A DNA stretch of 64,000 nt, taken from assembly GCF_016859285.1 (NCBI RefSeq), contig NC_053407.1, positions 24,857,857 to 24,921,856 of the forward strand, read 5' to 3'. This document shows, piece by piece, positions 1-18,410 of this stretch. The translations under genes and the position numbers were made by a program. The notes beneath the pieces were generated by a model, which saw nothing but the letters and a program-made list of their open reading frames with translations, made no database searches and was not told where the DNA came from. How positions within the stretch are numbered: the stretch's first letter is position 1; every line of letters begins with the position of its first letter. Origin of the DNA: Xiphias gladius. Lineage: Eukaryota; Chordata; Actinopteri; Istiophoriformes; Xiphiidae.

Positions 1-1048
1 AGTTTTAAGTTTGGATAAAAGACATCTTTATTAATCAAGAGTAACATTAAGAACTCAGTTATTCTGCTTGGTTCATCAGGACGGGGTGGATCTGGATGAA
101 TTAACTGGAAACATGAGCAAACACAACACAACTGTCATCACGACATGATTCAAAATAAATTTTTTTTGTTGTCTCGAAAAAGCACAGACAGAAGTCTCTC
201 GCTTACAACAACCAAAATTGTTGAAGCTCTGCAAGAAAATAGTTTGTTCACGCCGGATCACTCATAGGAAGAAGCTGATTGAGAAATGAAGTTTTTAGGG
301 CCTTTTAAATGTGCACGTAGTGAGACCGAGTCAAACGTCCTGCATCTTATCCTTGAAAGGGGAACCAACTCAGGAATTCTATCCAAAAAACCTCGTTGCG
401 AGATATTTTATATTGCTCAATGCTTAAAAACGTACTCGAGTTTTTTTCCACCATTTGAAAACACCCAACAGCGACAATTTAGTGATAAGGACAAAACTCT
501 TTTTTTTTTTAAGTTGTAACTTTAAGTGATGAGTCTCAGTACGTGACATTTGAGAGTTACACACAGTGTGCAGGTGTAGAAGGTGTCAGCCTTCTCCACA
601 GCTGCCACGCCTCGCCTAAAAATAGTTTACAAGTAACAACAAGTATTTCAGGTAAAATGGGCCTGTTTTTATGTTTTGTTTTTTTTTGCCTTAAGGGACA
701 AAAGGCAGGAAGACAGGGTTAGAGTCTTTAATTATGTTATTTGGTTATGGTTTACCAGCGTCTCATTGCCCCCCTCTTTGGTTAATTTCAAGTCCCGCTG
801 AGATTTACATAAGAATGTTAATACCACTCTCATCAATCTTCTCATCTATCTCTAAAGCAAATTAATCTTGTTTTTTTTATTTTGTCGTAGGTCTTTCTAT
901 CCCTTATTGTTTTCATTCAGCGTAACTCAATTTATCTTTCCCTGACTTCTTAGGAGAGCTATTTCTATAAACTTTTAGCTTCCTACCTCACCTGCACAAG
1001 CTCTTCTTTACTTTGGATTCATGTACTGTATATCTGAATACATGTTGT
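1..1048. other. Unassigned AT-rich sequence; possible 3' end of a minus-strand gene
   Basis: I see no convincing exon here. A minus-strand AATAAA (TTTATT on the + strand at 27-32) could mark the 3' end of a transcript running leftward. The only minus-strand ORF beside it (261 to 76) has no recognisable domain, so the polyadenylation reading is weak. The rest is AT-rich with short T runs. Confidence 0.3.
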
Positions 1049-1713
1049 AGGACTACAAATAACGATTTTTTTCAATATCGGTTAATCTGACGACTATTTT
1101 CTTGAATAACAGTAAAAAAAAAAAAATAATAATAATTTTTAAAAAACACCCATTGAAATATCCAAAACCCAAGGTGACATAAACAAATGTCTTGTTTTGT
1201 GCGACCCACAATCCAAAACCTAAACATCTTCCATTTATAGCAGCAAATCCTCATGTTGAATCAGGATCAAAATCAGACTCAGAATCAGAAAAACTTCCCT
1301 GCAGGGAAATGTGACTATTGCTCAACACAGTTAGGAAAGAGGAAGTAAAAAGTAGAAAAGTAGAAACTACTATGAGATAGTGATAATAATAAATACACAG
1401 TAAGTGAATAGGAAAAACATGTACAGATGCAAATGTGTGTCCAGTGTCATGTGATTGAAGTCCCCGGAGATCATGAAGAAGCCCTGAGTCTGCAGAGTCT
1501 GGAGTCTCGCGGAAACAGAGTGGGTGACGTGACGAATGGGTGCCGGATTAGCGGGGGGGGTTGTAAACAGCAACCAAAATGGCCTCCCTGGGGATGTATA
1601 ACCAGAGAATTTTTAACATTTTTGCTTGACTAGAATGACTTAAATGATAGATCAATAAAGTTCATTCTCTCTGGATCCACTCACTGATTGATCAAGTAAT
1701 CGTTACAGCTCTA
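1049..1713 (+). repeat. Non-autonomous hAT-like MITE copy, interrupted by other sequence
   Basis: The left end reads like GGGCTGCAACTAACGATTA-type sequence and the right end (about 1690-1713) like TAATCGTTACAGCTCTA, which are the two inverted ends of a family found several more times in this window (11330, 13785, 44174, 44593, 48534). The left half runs to about 1250, where the family motif 'cagcaaatcctca' is visible. About 430 bp of unrelated sequence then separates it from the right end. Confidence 0.65.
1257..1670. repeat. Probable LINE-tail fragment inserted in the MITE
   Basis: The sequence 'cagaatcagaaaaactt' followed by 'gcagggaaatgtgac' resembles the 3' tail of fish Rex1/Babar-type LINEs. 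These usually carry a 'cagaatcagaaatacttta ... ggggaaatt' tail, here in reverse orientation. The downstream part (1430-1620) is uncharacterised. Assignment is by motif memory only. Confidence 0.35.
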
Positions 1714-3050
1714 ATATGTGGGTAAAAGTGTGCACATATCAGATCCTTTTTTTTTTTTTTTTTTTTTAAGATTAAAACAATTAATAAATAAGAACAAAGA
1801 AGTGTATTTCCTAAACTGTTCTTGTAAGAGGAGCTTGGCAACAGGGTTAGTCCACAATAAATAGAGGGTGGGGAGTTAAACAGGCCTTTTTCACAGCAGC
1901 ACGTTTTGTACCAATAAAATAGCAAACTTAAAACTTTTGACTTAAAAAAATAGCACAGGCGTTACTAATAAGGTTACAGGAGGTGTAAGAGAAAGACTGT
2001 TGATATTTGAACTCAACATCCCTCCCTTCAGTTCCCCTTCAGTAGCTCCGGCCCCCCCAAATTCATGGACGCACATTGCCAAGGCAACTAAAAAATACTT
2101 AAATACTTAGCTAAGTCTAAGCCAAGGAGTAGCTTAGCCTATGTATCGGTAACACTATCGCTAGTAACTTCAACGGTAACTTACAGTAACTGTCTCTGCC
2201 GTTATTTTGATTTTTCTTCTTACTATGGTGTATCTCCACAGAAGAGCGAATCGGTGGAATGGTGGAAAGTTACACAGGCAGAGACGTGTAATTCCAGGGG
2301 GAAATAATGTGAGGTCTGCCCTGGCGGGTAAAATATTTTTATACCAAGTTGGCGAGGTCATATATCCGATGTTAGCGCGACGTTTCGCTACTATCATGGT
2401 TTGGCTCGGTTCCTCGTGCGCGCGGACGGGGAAGAGGGCGAGTGGCCGGCAGGGGAAGAGGTCGGAGTGCAACTGGTTCCAGCAGCATGCGCTGTTCATG
2501 AGCACAAGCGCCCCCTGTTGCCGATCTGCTGGAATAGTGTTTTTTTTTTTTGGCTCGGTCCGAGGCCGCTTCGTTCGTTTCCCATTTACAGACCCAGGGC
2601 TGTGTACAAACACCGGATTTTTTGTTTCTTTCAGCGCACACACAGAACGGACAGCCCCCATACCGCAGGGACATATTCGCAGAATTTGACCCAAAAAAAA
2701 AAGTGTTTCGATTAGAATCGCTGACTATAACTTTCAACGTGGCTAGGTTGTATTCAAGTGCACCAGTAAGCCACGAGAGCATGCGCAGTAGCGGGACCCT
2801 GAAAGTGGAACAGTATTCATTTTATTATTTACAGCTGTCTGTGCTTTTTCCTGCTGTTTCATGTCCAGTTATCAACCAATTAAAAAAGACAATCCAAATC
2901 CAAAGAACTAATTTCCAGGAATACTGAGGTGAGAAGTACGCAGTTACAGCCACCAGCAACACACGAGAAAATATATGCATTTTTAAATAAGTAACTCCCT
3001 CCAGAAATGAATTTACCCCTTATTTTTACTCTATTATTAAGTTTACCCCT
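1714..3050. other. Unassigned sequence with a CpG-rich segment
   Basis: A poly(T) run lies at about 1747-1768. From about 2240 to 2700 the base composition becomes notably CpG-rich compared with the flanks, and ORFs of up to 174 codons stay open on both strands. None of the translations shows a recognisable domain, and the openness in several frames at once fits GC-rich composition rather than coding. It could be an upstream CpG-island promoter or an old insertion. Confidence 0.3.
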
Positions 3051-3200
3051 AAACTGGTCATGCGCAGGGCGCATGTGAAGAGCGGTTGCCCCGGAGCTGG
3101 TCCTAGCGCGCATGCGCTAGGCGGTCGACGGAAGCCGCCGCTGCCTCGGTGTGAGTAGGTGTGAGTATGTATGCGTGTGTGTGTGTGTGTACGTGCGCTG
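3051..3200 (+). promoter_or_regulatory. adpgk: adpgk promoter region with NRF1-type sites
   Basis: The perfect palindrome GCGCATGCGC lies at 3108-3117, and a second split version (TGCGCAGGGCGCATG) at 3061-3075. These match the consensus of NRF1, which typically drives TATA-less housekeeping genes. No TATA box is visible. The element sits about 250 bp upstream of the first-exon splice donor. A further CATGCGCA half-site is at 2780-2787. Confidence 0.5.
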
Positions 3201-3366
3201 TCTTTCTCGGTCGTTGCTGCTCCTTCAATGAACCGCACCGACTCTCACTCCTCCAGCTACCTCTCCCTCCACCGGCGGCGTTCAGCAAACTGAATGCTCT
3301 GTGTGTGAAACAGCAGGAAACAGGCTCCTCTTCCTGAAGGACAACCCCGAAGCCTGGGCATTATCG
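3160..3366 (+). other. adpgk: adpgk non-coding first exon (approximate start)
   Basis: The donor ATCG|GTACGT at 3366/3367 is a good 5' splice site, and it pairs with the acceptor TTGTTGCAG|GAGTG at 5364/5365, just 17 bases upstream of the ATG. The start of the exon cannot be fixed from sequence; a TG-rich microsatellite lies at about 3170-3190. The exon itself is inferred from its splice donor and CpG-rich context, not from transcript data. Confidence 0.45.
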
Positions 3367-4064
3367 GTACGTGCCGCTAACAACCGCCTGTGAAGCTACT
3401 TCGCTTTTAACAACCGCGGTAATTGACGCTGAGGTGTCAGACTGTCCCGCACGGAAAGTCGCTTGGCTGCCAGACTCTAGTTTGGCTTCCTAATCCGAGC
3501 GGAGCCTGGCTACAGACACTGTCAGATTAGCATCGGTTAACTGTAGCCAAAGATACACCCTGTGTGCTGATGCTAGCATGTGAGCTAACAGACTGAGTGT
3601 GTCCACGTTAGCAGTAACTTAACCCTGTATCCTGGGACATATAGTACTGGTATGGATGAAGCTTAAGCGGCAGAGCCACTAAGTGGGTTTATTATGGTTT
3701 TCACTGTGCTCCTGGGCAACATGGAGAATAAGTGTTGAAACTGCACTTTTCTGTTGTTTTATCTGCACACTGCTGTTTTTCTGACTTATTTACGGATAAT
3801 GCTGTTTTTTAAATAGATATATATTGTATATCTTTATTTAATATCTGGCTCTGCAGGTCTGAAATTCTGCAGTCGTGGCTACGCTTTTAATTCTGTTGTT
3901 ATCCTCAGTCTGCAGTAGCATGACAGTTTCCCTGAATGGGATCAGTAAAGTATATCTAAATATCTATCCAGGTGTAAATGCGGAGCTCATCAACTGAGTA
4001 AAAGAAGAATTATAATAGGATTACCTGCAGGAGGGGTTCATAGATGATGCGCTCTACAGCTAAT

Positions 4065-5125
4065 TTAAATACACTCACTGAACAGTTTATCACGAACACC
4101 GTACTGAGTAAATGCGAATGCATCACATCATTTCTGCAGATTTGTCAGATTCACATTCATGCTACCAACCTCCCATTCTACCACATCCCGAAGGTGTTTT
4201 ATTGGATTCAGATCTGGTGGCTGGGGAGGACACTGCAGTGCACTGAGTTCACTGCCGCGTTCATGAATACCAGTTTGAGACGGCGTTTGCTTTGTGACAT
4301 GATGCGTTATCATGCTTGAAGTAGCCATTAGAAGATGGTAAATTGTGGCCATAAAGGGATGCACATGGTAACAAACAATACTCAGACAGGCTGGGGCATT
4401 CAAACTATGACTGACTGGTATAAATGGGCCCGAAATGTGCCAAGAAAACATTCCTCGCCCCATTAAACCCCAACCATCAGTCTGGACTGTCAACACGAGG
4501 CAGGTTGGGTCCATGGATTCATGCTTTTGACGCCAAATTCAGACCCCGCCATCTGCGTGCTTCAGCAGAAATCCAGATTCATCAGACCAGGCTACGTTTT
4601 TCCAGTCTTCAACTGTCAAGTGCTGGTGAGTCTGTGCCCACTGCAGCCTCAGATTTCTGTTCTTGGCTGAGAGTAGTGGAACCAGACGTGGTCTTCTGCT
4701 GTTGTAGCTCATCCGCCTCAGGGCTCGACGTGTTTTGCATTCTGAGATGCTTTTCTGCTCACCACAGCTGTAAAGACTGGTCATCTGAGTTACCGTAGCC
4801 TCTCTGTCAGCTCCAACCAGTCTGGTCCTTGTACTCTGACCTCTCTCGTCAACAAGACGTTTCTGTCTGCAGAACTGCCACTCGCTAGATTTTTTTTTTT
4901 TTTGTCTTTTGCACCATTCTGACTAAAAACTCTGGAAACTGCTGTGTGTGAAAATCCCAGGAGATCAGCAGTTTTAGAAATACTCAAACCAGCCTGTCTG
5001 GCACCAACAATCACAGTCAAAGTCACTGAGATTCTTTTGATGTTTAACGCGAACATTAACTGAAGCTCCTGACTTATATCTGAATGATCGTATGCATTCT
5101 ACTTGTGCCACTTGATTAATTTTAC
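4065..5125 (-). mobile_element. Degenerate Tc1/mariner-like transposon in adpgk intron 1
   Basis: Minus-strand translations give pieces of a Tc1-type transposase in order. From 5056 to 4790 there is an N-terminal helix-turn-helix segment (ISKTADLLGFSHTAVSRVF). From 4784 to 4539 there is a middle segment with RRPRLVPLLSAKNRNLRLQW and the catalytic-core piece WSDESGFLL. From 4514 to 4128 there is a C-terminal piece with PQPPDLNPI and a segment around HPFMATIYH. Frame changes and stops separate the pieces, so it is dead. The end near 4068 (CACTCACTGAACAGTTTATCA...AACACC) resembles the terminal inverted repeat of common fish Tc1 elements, while the other end (about 5125) appears truncated. Confidence 0.85.
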
Positions 5126-5381
5126 ACCCTCATCTAGGGTTGAGTGATATGATTGTATATATGTATTTGAAAATTTACTGTGCTTGCTGAAGCTGGACCC
5201 AGGAATAACTTATATAAATTCTGTACTGAGTTGTATTTTAAGATACCAGCTTACCTGTACGCAACCCCCTAATGTCATTACTGATAACCACAATTAATCA
5301 GCTGATCAGATTTTAATTCTTATGGTTGATATGAGAAAGAAATGAGAGATTTCCTTTGTTGCAGGAGTGTGTTGGAGCATC

Positions 5382-9694
<4,313 letters not shown>

Positions 9695-10142
9695 GGTTTG
9701 CTTTAATCAGACACTCCTGGTCTGGAAAATGTTGATGGGATGTGCTGAAAAGGCCCAGTGAAGTTCGACTTGCAGCTGGGGGTGTTGGGTTGGAGTCGTG
9801 TTTCTGAACCAGTTCAAACCTCTGCGTCCTGAACCAGGTTGTGTGTCGTTCTTCCCAAAACTCCTCTGAGTTTAAGAATGTGACCAATGCTGACAGTTTT
9901 AAATCCTGCCTGATGACTCCTCCGGCCTATTTCGGGCTCCGCTTTTCCTCCCTCCTTTAATTCTCCGGCTGACGCAGAAACTGAGGCAGAACTTTGCAGA
10001 ACTGGATCTGACTGGGCTGCGAGGCGACCTGTCTCTATGCACTGGTAACAGATCAAAGCCATTTCCACAAACTTCAGAGAGTTTTATTGGCTCACCTAAT
10101 TTACTTTGACCTGCATATCTTCAGTACGCTGTGCCTTGAGAA

Positions 10143-10148
10143 AATAAA
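10143..10148 (+). terminator. adpgk: adpgk poly(A) signal AATAAA
   Basis: The first canonical AATAAA after the stop codon lies about 450 nt downstream, in a stretch reading GAGAAAATAAAAGAATTT. It is the best candidate for the end of the transcript. Confidence 0.55.
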
Positions 10149-10149
10149 A

Positions 10150-11330
10150 GAATTTTAAAAGTTTATCTGAAATATTTTATTCCGATTTCAGAGCCAAACA
10201 AACTTAATATTAAGCTTCACATCAGTTATCCCTCTGAGATATCTAAACACACACATGTAAATGATTACGTTTGATGGGAAATCAATTAGCGTCTTACTAT
10301 ATAGTATTCTTGATGTTCTTCGTTTCTTTTAAAGTTTCATAGCATTCACGTCAAATAGTCACTGGACCACTCGAACGTTCATTCTCCCATGGGTGTCTGA
10401 CTCACCTAGATATACTTGACATTTTTGTTACTTGTCCCGAGAGGATGGAAATGCTAGAATGTTCGACAGCTTTTGTGTTTTTCTTGGTTTCTGGTCCAAA
10501 CACTCCCACTATAAAGATGTTTCAGTTTTAGAAACTCCTTAGCACAGACAAAAAGTTGTTACATATTCCGATCCAGAGTCCTTGTTCATTTTTGATCAAA
10601 TAAGGAAATGCTACACTTGATTTTGAACAGGATCCTTCTTTATGCAGAAACGCTCAGTTTACAATCAGATGCCAGCTAATTTAAAAACTTCAGCTGGCCA
10701 TAAATTAAGTTAAAGGGTAAGATAGAACTTAAAATTATGGTGTAGGTCATATGTTATCAGGGTTACTGTACTTGTTTGTTTGCTTCCTGTTTTGTTTTGT
10801 ACAAATTCTGTGTTTTCAGGTATTGCTTTCCCTCACTTCTAAAATGTGATTATGTAACATGATTGGCTGGAAAATCTTAAAAGCTTCCTGATTCAAATCC
10901 TAGCATGTAAGTAAATGATACTTTTCCATAGGTTGTCTGTTGTTTTTTGTGAATTTATTTCGAAACGCGTGCATCAGTATGTAACTATCAGAACAATGTG
11001 TTTGAATACCTCAAATGGCCACTGAAGGCATGCAATAATAATGGAGTCTTAATGCAAACATACAACAGAACAAAAATTGTATGGCATTTAGCAGAATTAA
11101 TTCTTTGCACTAGTAGGAAGTGGCAGGTGTGCCTGCAAAGGTGAATGTAACCTTAACTCCAACCCCCCCCCCTCTTTATTTTTGGCAAGTACAATCTATT
11201 CAACTTTACTCATTTCATAGTTTGTGTCTTGTGTTTTTAACATTTGTAACTGTCAACACATTTCATTCACTTGTAGGTTGTCATTAAAATGTGTATGGAC
11301 AGTTGTGTTTGGCTCGATTGTGTTGCTGCA
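10150..11330. other. Intergenic sequence adpgk-ppib, first part
   Basis: AT-rich, with no ORF of coding character on either strand. A short C run at 11164-11171 is the only compositional oddity. I recognise no repeat family with confidence. Confidence 0.5.
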
Positions 11331-11625
11331 GATCATTGCGTATGTTTGTCTGCGTTGAGTTAGTTGGTGCTACGATGTTTAGTTGAATAATCGATTTCTC
11401 AACTGACAGAACATTAATCAGTTGTAAGTATTTAAAAATAATTTGCCAAGAAACAATGCAAATCATTCTCTGGTCCCAGTGTCCTAAATGTGAATATTTG
11501 CTCGTTTTCTATCATTGTAAAGTGAATATCTGGGTTTTAGACAGTTAGTCGAACAAAACAAGACATGTGAAGCTGTCATCCTGTGCTCTAAGAAGTAGTA
11601 ATGGATGTTTTTACTACTTTCTGAA
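11330..11625 (-). repeat. Reverse-oriented diverged copy of the hAT-like MITE family
   Basis: 'ttgaataatcgatttctcaactgacag' and, further on, 'agttagtcgaacaaaacaagacatgtgaagctgtcatcctgtgctct' (in pieces) correspond to the reverse complement of the family consensus seen at 44593-44943 (there: AGCCCAAGTTGACG, TCAAATGTCTTGCTTTTTGTC). It is strongly diverged. Confidence 0.5.
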
Positions 11626-12720
11626 AATTTAAAAAATGAATATGTTCGTTAATCAATAGATTCATTGGTACTAGTAGTATGTGGAAGAAGTGAATGACGT
11701 GTTATGCTGTGACAGCATTAGCATTTATTGAGCCTTTAAATTTATGAATGTCTTGTGAGCTAAAGCGGATGAAAACAGCTTGGTTTTTCTTCTTATATAC
11801 AGTACATTGCCTGTGTATTAGCCCGGTGAATCACAAGGCTGGATTAACTGGGCAAAGCAGGTGGCTGCTCCCAGGGCTACAAACCCCTCAGGGGCCTAAA
11901 AACACCCTGGTTCAATGATTGTATGTCTAGCAGTGATTGGATTAGTTTAAAAATTCCCTCAGGAATATGCACCAATAGATTACAATGTGAGTGTTCTTTA
12001 ACTGAGCCTCGTATTGATCGTGAGGCCCGTCAGCTTGCCGCACAAAAGCAATTTGCGAGCACTGTTTACACAGTTTTTTTTGTAAAAAGTGTCAAAAACG
12101 ATGCAGGAAAAAAAAAAATTTTAATGTCAGAAAATGCAACATTTATGTTGCATATGTGGTAAAAGCGGTTCCTGTTTTGTATTGTTACACAAAATATATT
12201 TAATTTAGTTTCCCCAAAGACGTCAGGGTGCAGAAGGATGGTGGTGGTGCAGGGAGGCAGCAATGCTTGGGAGAGACACTAAGATTCCCCATGCTGCAAA
12301 ATTAGTCGTTATTAAAATATCAATTCACAAATTTTCGAGTATGTGTATATATAAACATATACATGTGTATATATTTGGAACCATAGCCACAATTCTGATC
12401 CAGTTCTTTGTCAACACTTGTTGCAGTGGGGATCCTAAAATGCTTTTTGCAGACTTGGAGCTTTTAAACACTGTATAATTTGCCCAGGTTGTGTAAAGAC
12501 TGAGTCTGGTACGGACCGAAACACACCTAAGGCCAAAGCGTCCCACGGGCTGGAGGGTGGACTTTAAAAGGTTTAGACCAAATAACGGTCAGATAAGTTT
12601 GAACGAGAAGATTGGTCGCAGCCTTACGCTTCTCCCACAACGGGCTCGTATCAACCTCCCCGTTGTTTTCTCCGTGCGTTGGGAACTTGACACCCCGAGT
12701 CGCGCTGGATCGCGCTGTCA
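11626..12720. other. Intergenic sequence upstream of ppib
   Basis: No supported exon. Short ORFs exist on both strands but look compositional. Composition changes from AT-rich to GC/CpG-rich at about 12620, where the ppib promoter island begins. Confidence 0.5.
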
Positions 12721-12957
12721 CGCGTCCGCGTCTGATTGGCCGAGCCGCTCCGGGACGTGCACCAATCGGCGCCCCGTGCGTCTCCCTCGCCGTTACGACG
12801 TGCGGCTCCTGCGCGGCGGAAGCAGCGGAGCCCGGAACTCGGAGCGGCCACCTTTGCAGTCTCCACCCCCGCCCTCCCCCCTTCCCTCCCCCCGGCTCTT
12901 ATAAAGCTACCACGACTACCAGGCCGTCCTCTCGGGCTGCTCGTTTTCTTCTTGTTG
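12721..12957 (+). promoter_or_regulatory. ppib: ppib promoter: two CCAAT boxes, ERSE-II-like motif, TATA box
   Basis: A CpG-rich segment holds an inverted CCAAT box (ATTGG, 12735-12739), a direct CCAAT (12762-12766) and a TATAAA box (12900-12905) about 55 nt before the start codon. CGTGCACCAAT at 12756-12766 is one base off the reverse complement of the ER stress response element II (CGTGG-N-CCAAT). It overlaps a GACGTG core (12754-12759), and another GACGTG lies at 12797-12802. PPIB is an ER-resident foldase, so an unfolded-protein-response input is plausible, but this is inferred from motifs only. Confidence 0.65.
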
Positions 12958-17132
<4,175 letters not shown>

Positions 17133-17407
17133 AGCGCTACTCGAGAAGAGGGGGGTAAAAACAGGACTGGGGGGGGGGGATTGTGCAGGGCACTTTATTT
17201 TATCACTAACAGCCCTGTGGTCCTGGAGAAGGGGCTTTGGGTCATTCTGTGTCAGTGGCTGCCATCTTAACGCACCAGAAGAGCATTACCATTGAGGAGT
17301 CATGACAACACTCTGGGTCCATTTACCAACGAGCATTCCAAGGTGCACTTAACTGTTCGTTGAATTTTTTTTTTTTTTTTTTTTTGTAAAAAAGAAAAGA
17401 AATCTGA

Positions 17408-17413
17408 AATAAA
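17408..17413 (+). terminator. ppib: ppib poly(A) signal AATAAA
   Basis: Canonical AATAAA 276 nt after the TAG stop, followed by a GT/T-rich stretch (17414-17465) typical of downstream cleavage elements. A 24-base T run precedes it in the 3' UTR. Confidence 0.75.
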
Positions 17414-17639
17414 GGTTTCAATTTTGTTAAGTTTTGGGGTCTAAGGGTTTTTTTTGTGTTTTGTTTTTAATTATACCTGTTACCACTAGCACCCTGACAT
17501 GTGAACACGATCTGGAGGTTAATGTATATTACTGTGGGAAAAGATTGTTGGCTTGTATTTGATTATGTATGTATACAGAGAGTGTGTATTTTATGCATTG
17601 GGACAACCCTCAAATGACTTTATTTTTAATTTTTTTTCC

Positions 17640-18410
17640 CCTCATCAATCTACACTCGAGATTTCCATAATGACAAAATGAAAACCGAATTGTGGAAATG
17701 TTTGCAAATTTAGTAACAAGGGAAAAACTGAAATATCACATTGACACAAGTAGTCAGTTCCTATGCTATGGCACTTGAAATTTAGCTCAGGTTCCTCGCA
17801 TTTCTCTTGATCATTTTTGAGATGTTTCTACACCTTTTGAATGGAGACAACCAGTAGTAACTTCACGGCTGACAGTGCATATCAGCGCAAAAGCCAGGAG
17901 GTGGAAGGAACTGCCTGCAAAGCTCAGAGACAGGATTGTGTCGAGGCACAGATCTGGCAAAAAGGGGGCACAAAAATTCTGCTGAATTGAAGGTTCCCAC
18001 GAGCACAGCGGCCTCAATAATTCTTTAATGGAAGAATTTTGGCACAACCAGGGCTCTCCCTAGAGCTGGCCCCCCGGCCACACTGAGCAATGGAGGGAGG
18101 AGGGCCTTGGTAGGAGAGGTGACCAAGAACCTGATGGTGGCTCTGGCTGAGCTCCAGAGGTCCTGTGTGGAGATGGAAGAAACTTCCCCCACATCTGTGA
18201 CCTCGAGCTCTGCAGGCAGTTCCTTCCACCTCCTGGCTTGGTGTTTGCTCCGATATGCATTGTCAGCGGTGAGACCTTGTACAGTGTGCCTTTCCAAATC
18301 AATTGAATTCACCACAGGTGGGCTCCAATCAAGGTGTAGAAACATCTCAAAATGTGAAATAAATGGAAGGGGTTCCAATACTTTCTGAACACACTGTACA
18401 TTTTGTTTGT
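17640..18410. mobile_element. Rearranged, inverted-repeat Tc1-like transposon relic
   Basis: From 17640 to about 18185 the + strand matches the 5' part of a Tc1-type element. It has a terminal region ('gcaaatttagtaacaaggg', 'gaaatatcacattgacac') and then a decayed N-terminal transposase region, including 'gacaggattgtgtcgaggca' at about 17930 and 'gagctccagaggtcctgtg' at about 18150. From about 18190 to 18410 the same terminal segment reappears in reverse complement ('aggcagttccttccacctcctggcttgg', 'caaggtgtagaaacatctcaa'). The middle and 3' parts of the transposase are missing, so this looks like a head-to-head deletion derivative. Confidence 0.75.

Noticed and set aside
2170..2927. ORFs of 104-174 codons on both strands in the CpG-rich block
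   Set aside because: No recognisable domain, overlapping openness in several frames, and low-complexity runs; reported only as a compositional feature.
4424..4798. + strand 124-codon ORF in adpgk intron 1
   Set aside because: It is the complement of the decayed Tc1 transposase on the minus strand.
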